Below, one piece after another: positions 39,219 through 52,500 of a stretch of 64,000 bases of DNA. The notes below the pieces were generated by a model. The model did no database searches, was not told the DNA's origin, and was given only the letters and a program-made list of their open reading frames with translations. Position 1 is the stretch's first letter. Each line of letters begins with the position of its first letter. The DNA comes from Temnopleurus reevesii (taxonomy: Eukaryota > Echinodermata > Echinoidea > Temnopleuroida > Temnopleuridae). The DNA lies in NCBI GenBank assembly GCA_036244855.1, contig BQKZ01000358.1, forward strand, positions 30,623 through 94,622, written 5' to 3'. A program made the translations under genes and the position numbers.

Positions 39219-42200
39219 GTAAGTGCAATTATAATCTTATTATATACTTGCCATGTTCTTACTCGTCCAAAAATATGACTTTTTTTTTCGTTTGTAATGA
39301 ATGCCGAAACGATCGAAGACGTTAAAAAAAAGAAATCATATCATTCGGTAAAACATTATGATGAAATTACATACAAGTCCGATATGAAATCTTTTATGAC
39401 GTTATTCTAATAAAACCAATGCTTTAATGAAATTAATGCCACACTCTACTCAAATAATAAGCATGCATACCTTTGAATTACGACGTCACGTGGTTCGAGT
39501 TGATCATTTGTATGAGACGCCATTGCCTTCGACAATGCTGGGGAAACCACGAATACTGTTCTGTTGACAAAATCACAAAACACATGCGAACATTTATTTT
39601 GAATGTTTTATTGATTTCTTGGTGAATTCAATACAATAAATATCATGAATATACATTCGATATTTCATTCAAAAGTCGCCATGTCGCTGTGTGATACGAA
39701 CAGCATCACGTGAATACTAATTTCGGACCAAATTATTATCATAACTTCACTGAAAGAACAAAAATTGATAACCTGAGTAAAATCTACAACTGGCAATTTG
39801 TGTATAATCTAAGTACATGACAAGTTGCCTAGAGTAGACATACACATGACTATTATTCATACAAGATGCCCACCTGTGTGTCATTATAGTATCTGTTTGC
39901 CAAATTGTACTCATACTGAAATCACAACAGAAAAGTTTATATAACATCCGTTCGGAATGAAATCTGTGTACATGACATAGGCCTATTTTAACCCCAACTT
40001 GTGTTTATTAGGGATGTTTAGATATATTGAATTGGGTCAAAAAGGCTGGCATTTCAATAACTTTCTGATATGGTCATACATAGATTCCGGATGATTTAAC
40101 AGTGTAATTAAACAAAAATTAACATTCGGAGTATTTGGAGTGCGTTACCTCCATTTAGACGCTCATACAACAACACATAATAATTGATATAATGCTTTCT
40201 AACTAAATTTACACAATAATTTCACATAGTTTTCAAATTTGATTTCGCGCAGAATTCATAGAAACACGGAAGATTTTGGCGAAATTGAATGATCGAATAG
40301 TTGAGAACGGTTGGCTGGGAAAAATCTATAAATAACCGTTGTTCATAACAGTCTATGAAAATACTAATTCTCCAAATCTAAATTACCTATATTTGAGTTC
40401 ACTGTGTTCTTCTTGTTTCAAAACATTATGAATGAATAATGACTCACAGTTCGGATACTAAAAGTAGACTACTCCAACAGGTGCTCGTACACTAAGTGCA
40501 CCATAAATGTACCAGTGCAAGTGAGCTTATTTCTTGCAATTACAGTTTAGTCGAATTAAGTAAATTCTATCTCTTTATAATCGCGAATTGAAAGTTAGTG
40601 TTCAATGCGGCAACATCGTTAATTTTCAATCAGCACATTCCAGTGCGGGGCTCGTATCCGATGCATGCATTTTACATTTCAGCAATTGATCTGAATATAG
40701 GCAGTGAGCGTAGAATTGAAAACAAAAATGCAGCAAAAACCCAACACTACTGAAGGAAAATATGTCATAGAGAAATGAACAGAATGTGGACCCTATCGTA
40801 CTTAGCGAGTAGACTTATCGGATACAACATTACGCAAGATTTGAACCCTTCCCTGATTTAAATCAGCGTCCCGTTCCCGCTAAGATCCTGGACCTTATCA
40901 CTTGTCATGTGGATTAGATGGATAACCAATTAACAGTTAATTTACGATGTGATCGCTGAGGTGACATTTGACACGTGTCAACTCCTCTCTGAATTCCGGA
41001 GAGATACATCTTACGACCTTGATGAAACGCGTGATATGTTGAATTCTCATTGTTAATGTATTGGCCGTTGGGGTAAAAGATCTCTTTGAAAGACTTAATT
41101 TTGTATATTTAAAAAAATACACATAGACCTACTGACATAGAGTTTGTGAAAGTATCAGGTGGTAGTGGCTCTGACTCTTGTATTTCAACCAGAGGGTCAC
41201 TGTTCAAATCCCAACCATGGCTTTAATTTTCTTGAGCAAGAAATTAAATTGTATCAAAATACTTTCAGATGTTTGTTTGTATACGTCAGCTAAAAACCCT
41301 CCCACCATGCCCAATAAAAATAATACATTATTAAAAAATGTTAAAATTCGAACCAACATATTAATGATATCTATCATATACCCAGTTATCACTGTATGAA
41401 ACAAATCGTAAGAGTAAATCAATATTCCTTCTTGAGCATCTTATATAAGAATTCAACTCCCAGAAATAAAAGTAAAACTATCATTTTATTGATTGATGAT
41501 GGTTTGAAACATGAATCTTGCTCCGGGTCTACCAATGAAATTATTCACATTGTCATCAGCTGGTACACATGTTTTCAAGATCGTGTATAAAATTGTTCCA
41601 CCATCTATGTTTGATAAGGGTCTTCCGTTAATCGTTGATATTGGCATACGGCCACACACATCATCCTTTTCAAGGAAGCAAAGAGGGCAAAAGGTTTCTA
41701 TTTTCTTAAATGGAGTTTAAAAGCCTTTTCCAAAGATATTATATTCTAATAGTGAAGGGAGGAGTTGACTATTATTACCAAAAGACACCAAATTACAATT
41801 ATAGTGTCTTTAGTGATGAGTTGAGATGTTTATGCCCCGTTATAGATTATGATTTTTGTTGGCCTTATATAAAAAAAAGTCACATGATGAATAATGATAT
41901 TATTGTATCATTATCATTTTTCATGGCATAGAATAATAGAAATTCTCACATTTCAATGAAATGGAACCAACTTTAATACCAAGTCTAGTTAACTCTCATT
42001 AATGTGATGATCCCAATAACGTAATAATGAAGACAGCCTGCTAAGTGAATGTAATACACCTGTCAACATATACAATAACGAGGCCATAACAACTGAACAC
42101 TAATTAATAGTTCCATCTAGTAATCAAAGAACCTACCAAGACTATCGACAATGCACATATAGATACACCTGTTTAATCTGGTGCTTCTTGGGTCCTAAAT

Positions 42201-42878
42201 AAGCACCTGTAACTTTTACCTACTTAAACCTTCAATGAAATCATACGCAAAAAATAGATTGGATTTCGTTGAAATACTCTACTCCATGAAGTTCATGTAA
42301 GGTTTTCATCGGATTAATGACTTACACAATATTAATCAATATAGGGCAATTATGAACATGAGATACTTTTACACGTTTGTGAAACAGTGTAGATAATGTG
42401 AAATTTCACTCAAACTCTTTATTTTGTAATATATATTTATATCCTGTACATTGCTGCTAGGGTAAACTTGATTACTTTAACGAGCTCATATTGCTTGTGT
42501 AATACAGTGATATTGGGTATCATAGATATTGTTATGTTGGTTCGAATATTGCAAATTTGTATGAATGTATGAACTTGTACATTATATCTTTATGTTGATG
42601 AAATTTGGTAAAATAAATTCGATATGAATGAAAAAAAATAATAATAATGAAACACTTTTATATAGCGCATAACACAATCATAGCGCTACTTAATTGGCGT
42701 AAATTCAATTCAGACTTATATTGTGAATTCGCGTGGTATTATTATGTTATAATTATGGTTCACTCTATTTTGTGTGGTCTACTACAAAAGCATATTGTAA
42801 AAACACATAATATTTTTTACGTCAGATAGTGGGGATGGGCGAGAGGAGGAACAACAACTATCATCCTTATCACTGATA

Positions 42879-42917
<39 letters not shown>

Positions 42918-45900
42918 CCATCATTATTAATATTACCATTTTTATTATCCTAAGTGGTAGAAGTAGTAAAATAATTATTATCATCATTATTAATATGACC
43001 ATTATAATTATTTCTATCATCAACATTGTCATTAAAATTATCATTGTTGTCAACATTGATGTAATTATTTTTGTCATTATCATTAAGTTCACTACCACAA
43101 CTTCTATTTTCATCACTACAGGCACTGTATTTACAACAATAGACGAGAAAAAAAGTTCTGCAGACAGGCCTCAACTTAAGATGAATCAGACAATAAAGTC
43201 TGTTGACGTCTCTCAGTTGCCTGTGTTTGCATTACCCAATTCCTAACTTAGAGACACATCTATTAAACGGAAATTCTGGGAATTAGTAAGGGAAATTAAA
43301 GACGGAGGGGTAAAGTGACAGGCTACTTTGCAATGGTCACATTTTGCTTAAAAGTGCCCTCATTCCTCCAAACCTATCTTTGTTCAGGTCTGACGGAATA
43401 TAGTTGTGCTACGTTACAGTTATTTGTCTAGTATATGATAAAAGTAGGAATTAAAGTAGGAATGTTCTTTCGGAAGAAGTTCAATCAGATGAGAATTTTT
43501 TTTTTTTTTTTTTTTTTTAGAAAGAATAGAATTCAACTAGCAAGAGTTAGTAATCAATGGGTTAAGAACTAGATGCTGGTTCAGCAAATCTTTAGAAAAT
43601 ATGAGATGATACTCAGACAAGTCAAACGAATATACAAAATAATAACATTATTTAAAAAATGGCGCATCGCACCTTGCTTTTTTGCACACTGCATGTTCAC
43701 GTGCTATTGTACGAACATCATGATTTTTAAGCAATTATTTCATAAGAAAGTTCTTATCGAATCCTTGTCCAATAACTTTTTTTTTATTTATTACTTCTCA
43801 TACGTACTACTGTAAATTTTCGAACCTCCTTTTTTGTTATGTAAAAATAGCGATTTGATATAGGAAATTACGAATATGCGAGAGGGTCCATAAATAGTAT
43901 AATCCAGTAAATTGTCAATATGTGTCAAAACGCGAATCACGAAAAGGGGCAAATAGCAGACAATGCTATGCAGAATCCTAATTGAGTTTCTGTTCCAACC
44001 TTTTTTGTAGATCAAAACCTGCCCCCAGTGCCCTCGTGTCCTAATTTTGTTTTCATATTTCCCGCTATTCATGATGCTAAAACCCGGAACTTCAGAATAT
44101 TGTGCGTTTTCATTTTACCTATAAATGTTCGTGTTATCTGTTCTGTTTTTGAAAAATTATCCATTAATTAAACCAAGGCATATCTTTAATTGAAATATAA
44201 CTATATGGAAAGAATATGAAATAATATACACAAGAAATTAATCCATCTGGATCTCGAACATTCGGCCGATAACATCCTTATATAAATTGGAGTATATAAT
44301 TCAATTTCAATTTCAATTCGCACATTTATTTGGCAAAATAAAAATCAAACAGGTTAAACAAACAATTATAATGTTAAAAGGCATGCCGGGGCTGCTAAGA
44401 AAGTTGAGAACTTGTAAGTATGCACCCCCTTAAAAACAATCGAAATTACATAGGTAAAACAAAAACAAAAAAAAGGAGAAAAGCTCCATAGACAAAAACA
44501 ATAAGATACAAAATGAGATACATAACAAATGTAACATATAGATAAATCAAAATTTGAATTAAGATTAGAATTAAAATATAATAAGACAAATTAATGATTG
44601 ATATAGATGCATAAAACATAAGGAAAGATATTGCACTGAGTCAGGCATTATAACTGGCAAGAATATTTCTAATAACCACTATTATTACTTTTAAGATATA
44701 TTTTTTTATATTCATCATCATTATTATTATTATTATTACTAGTAGTAGTAGTAGTATTACTACTATTTCATTTCATTTTAAATTTTATTTCGTTTCAAAC
44801 AAAATACAAATCAATACAGTATGACAAAATAAATGTAATATACATAACTCAAGATTAATGTAATATACATAATTCAAGATTAATACGCATAGTTTTTTCC
44901 AAACTGATAAGTGTTCAAAATCATACTGAAATGTAGTATCTATAAGTTACAAACTAAGGTAAAAGAAAACATTAATAAGTACTATCGTTGTCATTATCAT
45001 CATCATTTTACTTATGTCACTGGGTGGAATTAAACGTTTTCATATAACCCGCCGAGATTCAAAATGCGTGTATCAAAATTTTCATGTTGATTGGCATGTA
45101 CATAACATTTCCGCTCACCGCGTTACCATGGTGATTTATCTACCTGTGAGTTTAGAGACGGAACAAGGCAGACGATACCAAGTGATACCTCCCCCTATCG
45201 AGGATTTTTATTTTATTGGGCATATCCTAAGGCATATCATTTTAATGAAAGATAAATAATGACGGATTAACGTCATTTTATGAGTCTGACAAACTCTTGA
45301 ATCTTTGCCGATAGCAATGACAAAGCAGAAAAAAAATGCTTTCCAGATACTACTCCAATTTTAATGGAATTTGAATAATTTTAATTAAAAAACAGAAAAC
45401 CTTATCACGTGCTGCTTTACTATTTTTTATATATAACAAAATGAAATGTATAAATCCATGAAGCCATTGTAAGTAATATATACAAGTATAGAACCCCGTA
45501 TGACTCTCATGGTGGCATATATATCAACCCTTAAACTAGGATCTTGAAAGATTGACATTTATTAAGGTTTATTAAAGTTCTAGAATTATGTTACAAAAAC
45601 ATTTATTTCAATTTTGTATGTTGACGAAATCGGTGAAACTACTTAACGGTAGTCAACCCTTTAAGATAAAATTGGTCTTAATTATTGGATTGTTTCATGC
45701 CTTGAAGTTCCCATTTTCAAGCGCCTGGGTTGATTCAAGCTGATGTTTATGTTTTCCTCGGGATGCTAAATTGAGGTAAAAATTTATAAAATGATGATTA
45801 TTCTTCCCCCTACCAATATATTATAAAACAAAACCGTTGAACAAAATATGCAATCTTGAGATCATGATCTTTACGTATATCAAGAGGAATATGGGAAGTA

Positions 45901-46555
45901 AGATCCCAAAGCCCCCTCCTTCCTATTAGCAAAGTGGGGCTATATCTGTCATAGCTGATATCCGCAAACATCCCCGGAGGGTGGTATTCCAGCAGGCAGA
46001 ATGGGGTAGTCAAAAGCTTGGTCGCCCTTTGGTTCCGGATCTATGTACGTTTATATTTGGGGTTAGGGCCAGGATGAGAAATTTAAGTTTCTCCACGGGC
46101 TAGCTATTTTATGATGCGTCCTAAATTTGCTAATATAATTAACCATGGCAATGTATGAAAATATTGCAATTTTGTGGCTTGCCTTTACTTTGTCCACAAA
46201 TTCAACGCGGATGCTTGAAAAGGGATACAATTTTCGCTACATGAACATTACAGACATTTTTGTGCATTTTCAACAGCACGCTTTACTTCGTCAGGAGCCA
46301 GTTGAATTGTCTTGGAACGGTTCCAGAGATCAGAATCTTGAGCTTTGAGGAAAAAGATATTTCAATCAGGCCAAAGCAAATAAGCCAACAGTCCACCTGA
46401 ATTTGATTTTACTGATTGAGTATTCAATCAACACTGATATTGCCAAATTATCCCGAATTGTATTGCGGTTAATGCTGTATACTGAGGAAATTCAGGTTAG
46501 GCTATAGACACTGTCCATCCCCTCCTATATACATATACAGACGCAAGTGCACACA

Positions 46556-46596
<41 letters not shown>

Positions 46597-49500
46597 CCGT
46601 ATGACGTTTATCATATACCAAATCAATGTATGCAAAACTTAGAATACTGATTATAAAAATGTAAATAATCATTAAATCAGGAAATACCATCATTTGCATA
46701 AAAGTAATAGTCCTTATTTGATGGAGAATCTATCAAATTAATATTACCTTCTTTTCATCAATTAGTCTTGTTTCGTAACATCATTTGAGCTATTTTAGGG
46801 TGTGAATAAAGATATTCTTGAAAACTGACCTTATATCGAATGTTTACTAAAAATTTTGAAGGTAATCATGTGTCTGTTACTCAGCTTCTTGACTTGTGGT
46901 CAAGCAAGCAGGTGCATCTGGACAAACTCTTTAAATTAAAAAAAATGCTGACTCTTGGGGATTTTCTTTCGTAGCGTGAAATGTTACTATAAAACATCTT
47001 CCAATTTCTAATGTTGTTTTTATTTTCAATTTTAAAAACATTTCTTGAGCACATGAATGTGGAAATATTTTGGAGAATAGATCTCTGTAACTGATAAGAT
47101 TCGTTTCCTTTTTATTGAATTCTTTCACAGATCATCATTGCAACTGAAGCGACGGTAGTGGTATCCTTTTATCTCCTGACGTATCTCAATCCTTCTAGCA
47201 AGCAGCTTAATGGCGTCTGCTGCGATGGCATCTCTACAGATATCTGCGACACCAAATGTGACAACAAATTCGAAATATGCTTTGGCCCACTCGGAACGTA
47301 AGTCCGATACTCTTCAAATAAGTTTTTTGTTACGTTCATGTCCTTTAAAAATATTATTTTGTTGTGCCATTATCATGACATATCCAAATTGTTGACATGA
47401 TTTTACCCGTATGTGCTAACATGTAATGTAATGCTGAAAATATTCACGCCATATATTCACTCTTTGTAGGACCCACACACATAAAATAGGTCAAAACGAT
47501 ACAATTCTAACTGATTCGGAATTACGTGACTTGCATAGAAAAAACGTTATAATTCATTCACTAAGAATTAATTATACACAAGCAAGTGAAAATAGTTTTC
47601 AAAGACAATCAAGTATTTGGTTCCATTATTACGTAACAATACTCACATAATAGGTCACTTTGTCGATATTCATTGTCTTAAATTAAATTAATGACCAAAG
47701 GATCGTTAAGTCATTCTAATTATTTTAAATTGTTAACCTTTTAAATTTTCAGTGGCAACAGTACGGAAGATTGTCCATATGGAAAGTATAAGACAAGGAA
47801 GATCCATGAAGATAGGGATTTATTCCTCTTTCCTTCTCCTCTTCCCGGTGGAATACCCAATCCAATGATCATCAGCATTGAGGACTGGCAGGTAGATGAA
47901 TAATATGTAGAGACTAATACATGTCATGCTTGACTTGACTCCACTGTGCAGTAAAGCATATATATTGGCACATGAAATTTTTCTTTCATTATCACTGTAG
48001 AATTATGGTATTAATAATTGCTAAATCAATGAATATACATGTTCATTTACACTCTTTGTATAATTTGTGTATGTGCAATTTACAAAACTTATCTTCAAGG
48101 TAATGTCTCCTGCATATTTTTGTTTTGTTTATCTTGTGAGAACATGAGAGCGGATTTTGAGAAGGATTATTTCATAACAATAATGATTGCACTTCTTTTA
48201 CGATTTTCCGAACGACCCATGTTGGCTTACAGCACTTTATATTTCTATTTTCTTTTATAAATATATTTATTCATACAGTTGATACGTCCATCAAAATGTA
48301 ACGCAGGAAAACAGACACAGTCATCAGCAAATAAAGATATTTGGATTCTTGATTCTCAGTGTTCATCATCTGAAGCATTTGTCACTTCTTAAAATTTCGA
48401 TGTGTATTAACAATCTATCTTCATCATATTCACTAAATATATTCTCTATCTCTAAATCACTTGTAAATCTATCCTGCTTACAGAAAGGTTTTCGAATGAA
48501 GATGAAGGTATTGGATACTAATGCATTTTATGACCCGGAAGTACTCGTGGATGTATATGGACACAACTTCCACATGCAACCCGGAAGGACTCCTGCCAGG
48601 GCTCGGAAGAACAGAATGGTCATCGACGGGGAAGGCTCCTCAAGGTGAGCTGAAATCTACTAAAATTGTTCTAAAATCTAGCAAGAATTAAGGCTTAACA
48701 AAAGATGCTCGTGGACAAACTGAACAAACTAATACTGAAGATCTTTTATATGATATATCGTAAAAACATCACCTGATTAACCCACGGCAAGCAAGAAAAA
48801 CTAATCTTTTTTAATCTATAGCTTTCAGCTTGAGCATTGATTGATTGGCTTAGAGACACCTAATCAATCTAATATTCTTAAAAATAAATTCATTTCTGAG
48901 GCAATGGACACGCCTTTAAAAACTAGGTTTTCGGACAATCGCGTACATTCGAAACAACACAGGATCTACGCCATTTTCCTTCAATTTGTTTACTCAATTA
49001 TTAATTTATGTATAAATTAATCTATCATTTGATTACAATTGTAAATTGTTAGCCTGTACACCATTGATTTATTTTTGTTGCTGAAAAAGAGTTTTAAAAA
49101 ATGTTATATTTAATTGCATTGAATGGAACGTTTACATATTTTCTAAATTGTCCCTATTTCATCAGGCTTATGATAGACGTTAAGTTGTACTGTGATTCGC
49201 ATTACTACGGTCCAGAGTGTTCGGTGTACTGTCGACCTAGAGGAGATGGAATAGATCACTTCTACTGTGACCCTCTGACAGGGGACATCATCTGCCATGC
49301 TGGATATACGGGAGAACGATGTGAAGTGGTATGTATCGAATCATCACCACTATCACCGCCTCATCCATCATCATCATCATCATCATCACATTCATCATCG
49401 TCATCACCAGATTCACTATCATCATCATCATCATCACCATCATATGAACATCTCGTATAATCATACAACTGTTCCATAATGTGTTGTGCAAATAAAAGCC

Positions 49501-52500
49501 AAGCGATCTTCAACAGCCGAGTCCCTCTCAGTACAAGGCAGTTGACCTAGAGGAGATGGAATTGATCGCTTCTACTGTGACCTTTTGACAGGGGACATCA
49601 TCTGCCATGCTGAATATACGAATCATCACAATTATCACCACCACCATCACTACCACTAACATCACCACTATCAACATCGTCGCCATCACCATCACCATCA
49701 TCACATCCATTGTTTGATGGCTATAGATTGAGATGGATGTGCTTTAATGGCTTAACTATCATTCAGATGCCTGGAAGCACAATATGGTTAACGAGAAGTA
49801 CATCGATAATGACTTTGTCCTTTCAATGTGTCCCTATCATTAAAGTTCTATTTAACTCAACGTATTAAAAACATTTAATCTTCTTCAGGAAATTGATGAA
49901 TGCGTTTCAGGACCCTGTCAAAATAACGGAACGTGTCATGATGTGGTGAATGGTTACTGGTGTACCTGTCAGGAGGGAACTACCGGTGAGTTACATTCTA
50001 TTATTCTGTATAAGAGTAAATTAAATTGACACACAATGTCAACATAGAATTAGAAGAAATTGAGTTAGTACACACATTAAGCAGAACGTACAAACAAATT
50101 GGACAGATTACACAGCTCCCATACGATTATTCACAATAGCTGTTGAATAAATAGTAAATAAATGAATAACACGATGTTAACTATTTCCGAAAAGTTAACT
50201 CGAAGGCAAACAGTAGATCCGTACACCGTGTATTCAACACGGTACCGATTTCAATAGCATTACAAAAGGCCATTGAAATTGCGTTTGACTTTACTTTTCG
50301 AAAATACTTTATATCGTGTTGAATGAATTTTTCCTTATTTTACGAAAAATTGTCGGACAGGTGTCGCACCTTCGATAATCACATCGGTTAATCTTTGATA
50401 AAACATGTTTGTCAGTTGAAACATTTATATCGCTGATAACTTATTATATTTATGTACTATATTTACGAAATAATGAAAATTGTTTTCACAGGTAATGTGT
50501 GTCAAAAGAACCCCGATGACTGCTTACGTCACGAGTGCATAAACGGAGCATCGTGTGTTGATGGGTATGCAGATTACACATGCATCTGCCCACCTGGATT
50601 CAATGGCCGATATTGCGAGTTCAACATCAATGAATGTGCCAGCTATCCATGTCAGAACAGCGCTATCTGTTCAGACGGAATCGATGGATACATATGTCTT
50701 TGTGTTCCTGGATACACTGGAAGCCACTGCGAAATTAACATTGATGAATGTGCTAGTGATCCTTGCTTCAACGGTGCAAGTTGTATTGATAGGGTGAAAA
50801 GGTATAACTGCAGATGCATCAAAGGATATGAAGGGGTGCACTGTGAAGTGGACATAGACGAGTGTGCCAGTGATCCCTGTCAACATGGGGCAACCTGCAA
50901 GGATGAAGTCAATGGATTTGAATGTGTATGCAATCCGGGATATCAGGGAAAGTTTTGCCATGTAAACATAAATGAATGCAAGAGTAGTCCATGTTTGAAC
51001 GGCGCCAGCTGCTTAGATGGAATCAATGGATACAACTGTAGTTGTGTCCCTGGGTATGATGGCATACACTGTGAGGTCAACATTGATGAGTGTAGCAGCA
51101 GTCCTTGTATCCATGGAAGCACCTGTAATGACCTTGTGAATAGGTATCGATGTGATTGCCTCCCAGGGTATGAGGGAGACGAATGTCAGATTGAGATAGA
51201 CGAGTGTCAGAGTGATCCTTGTCAGAATGAAGCTCCGTGTGTTGATATTGTTAATGGTTATCTTTGTGAATGTCTACCTGGATATGAAGGAGTACAATGT
51301 GAGACAGATACGGATGAATGCCATAGTAGCCCATGTCAAAATGCCGGTAGCTGTTTGGATAGAGTCAATGGATACGTCTGCGAATGCGTTGATGGCTTTG
51401 AAGGAACTAATTGCGAAATAAACATAGATGAATGCGAAAGTGGACCTTGCCACAACCAAGGAACTTGTGAGGATCGAGTTAACGGCTATACTTGCACCTG
51501 TATGCCAGGATTCACAGGAGTGGAATGTGAAATCAACGTAAACGAATGTGCTAGTTCCCCTTGCAAAAACGATGGGTCTTGTGTAGATCAAGTGAATGGT
51601 TACATCTGTGAATGCACTCCTGGATATACTGGCGTCTTGTGTGAAATAAACATTGATGAATGCGCTTCATCCCCTTGTATGAATGATGCAACCTGCACCG
51701 ATGAGGTTAATGGATACACATGCACTTGTAGTCCAGGATACACCGATATACACTGCGATGTTGAAATCAACGAATGCGCTAGCGTCGTTTGCCAATACGG
51801 CGGGACATGTGTTGATTTAATCAATAGATATGAATGTATCTGCTCACCTGGATATAATGGATTACAATGTGAAAATAATATCGATGAATGCGCTAGTGAA
51901 CCGTGTCAACATGGCGCCACTTGTGAAGACCGCGTCAATGCATATCAATGTAACTGCGTGTCCGGCTACGAAGGAGTGGACTGTGAAATTGACATTGATG
52001 AGTGCTCCAGCTCACCATGTGAGAATCGTGCAACTTGTGTGGATAGGGTCAATGGATATACATGCACATGTCTCCCAGGATACGAAGGTGTGCATTGCCA
52101 GATCAATATTGATGAATGTTCCAGCAACCCTTGTGAAAATGGTGCGCTCTGTGTTGACAAGGTCAACCAATATCGGTGCAAATGTAAGGCAGGATACACA
52201 GGAATACACTGCGAAACTGAAGTTGATGAGTGCTCGAGCAATCCTTGCGAAAACAATGGTCTGTGTGTGGATAAGATAAACGGATATACATGTGAATGTG
52301 TTCCAGGATATACAGGGACACACTGTGAAGTAAACATTGATGAGTGTGCTAGCTCACCCTGTCAAAATGAAGCGACTTGTGAAGATGGTATCAATCAATT
52401 CAGCTGCATCTGTCTACCAGGTTACAAAGGACCAATATGTGAAATTAACATTGATGAATGTGGAAGTAATCCGTGTTTGAACAATGCTACATGCCAGGAC

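Larger units (their letters stand above)
39219..47130 (+). other. Gene 2 intron 1 (7.9 kb)
   Basis: No coding sequence recognised. It holds a tRNA-like SINE fragment near 41.2 kb, ATT-type microsatellites near 42.9 and 44.7 kb, a poly-T tract and a CA repeat. Open frames such as 45014-45259 have no recognisable domain. Confidence 0.6.

Noticed and set aside
41157..41218. Functional tRNA gene
   Set aside because: Box-like sequences are present, but no convincing cloverleaf or acceptor stem; a SINE fragment is likelier.
45014..45259. 81-codon frame in gene 2 intron 1
   Set aside because: No recognisable domain, no splice or conservation support, and similar frames occur by chance.
49329..49460. 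Extension of the DSL exon into the Ser/His-rich frame
   Set aside because: A GTATGT donor at 49329 in phase with exon 49889 fits the paralogue. The extension is a TCA microsatellite.
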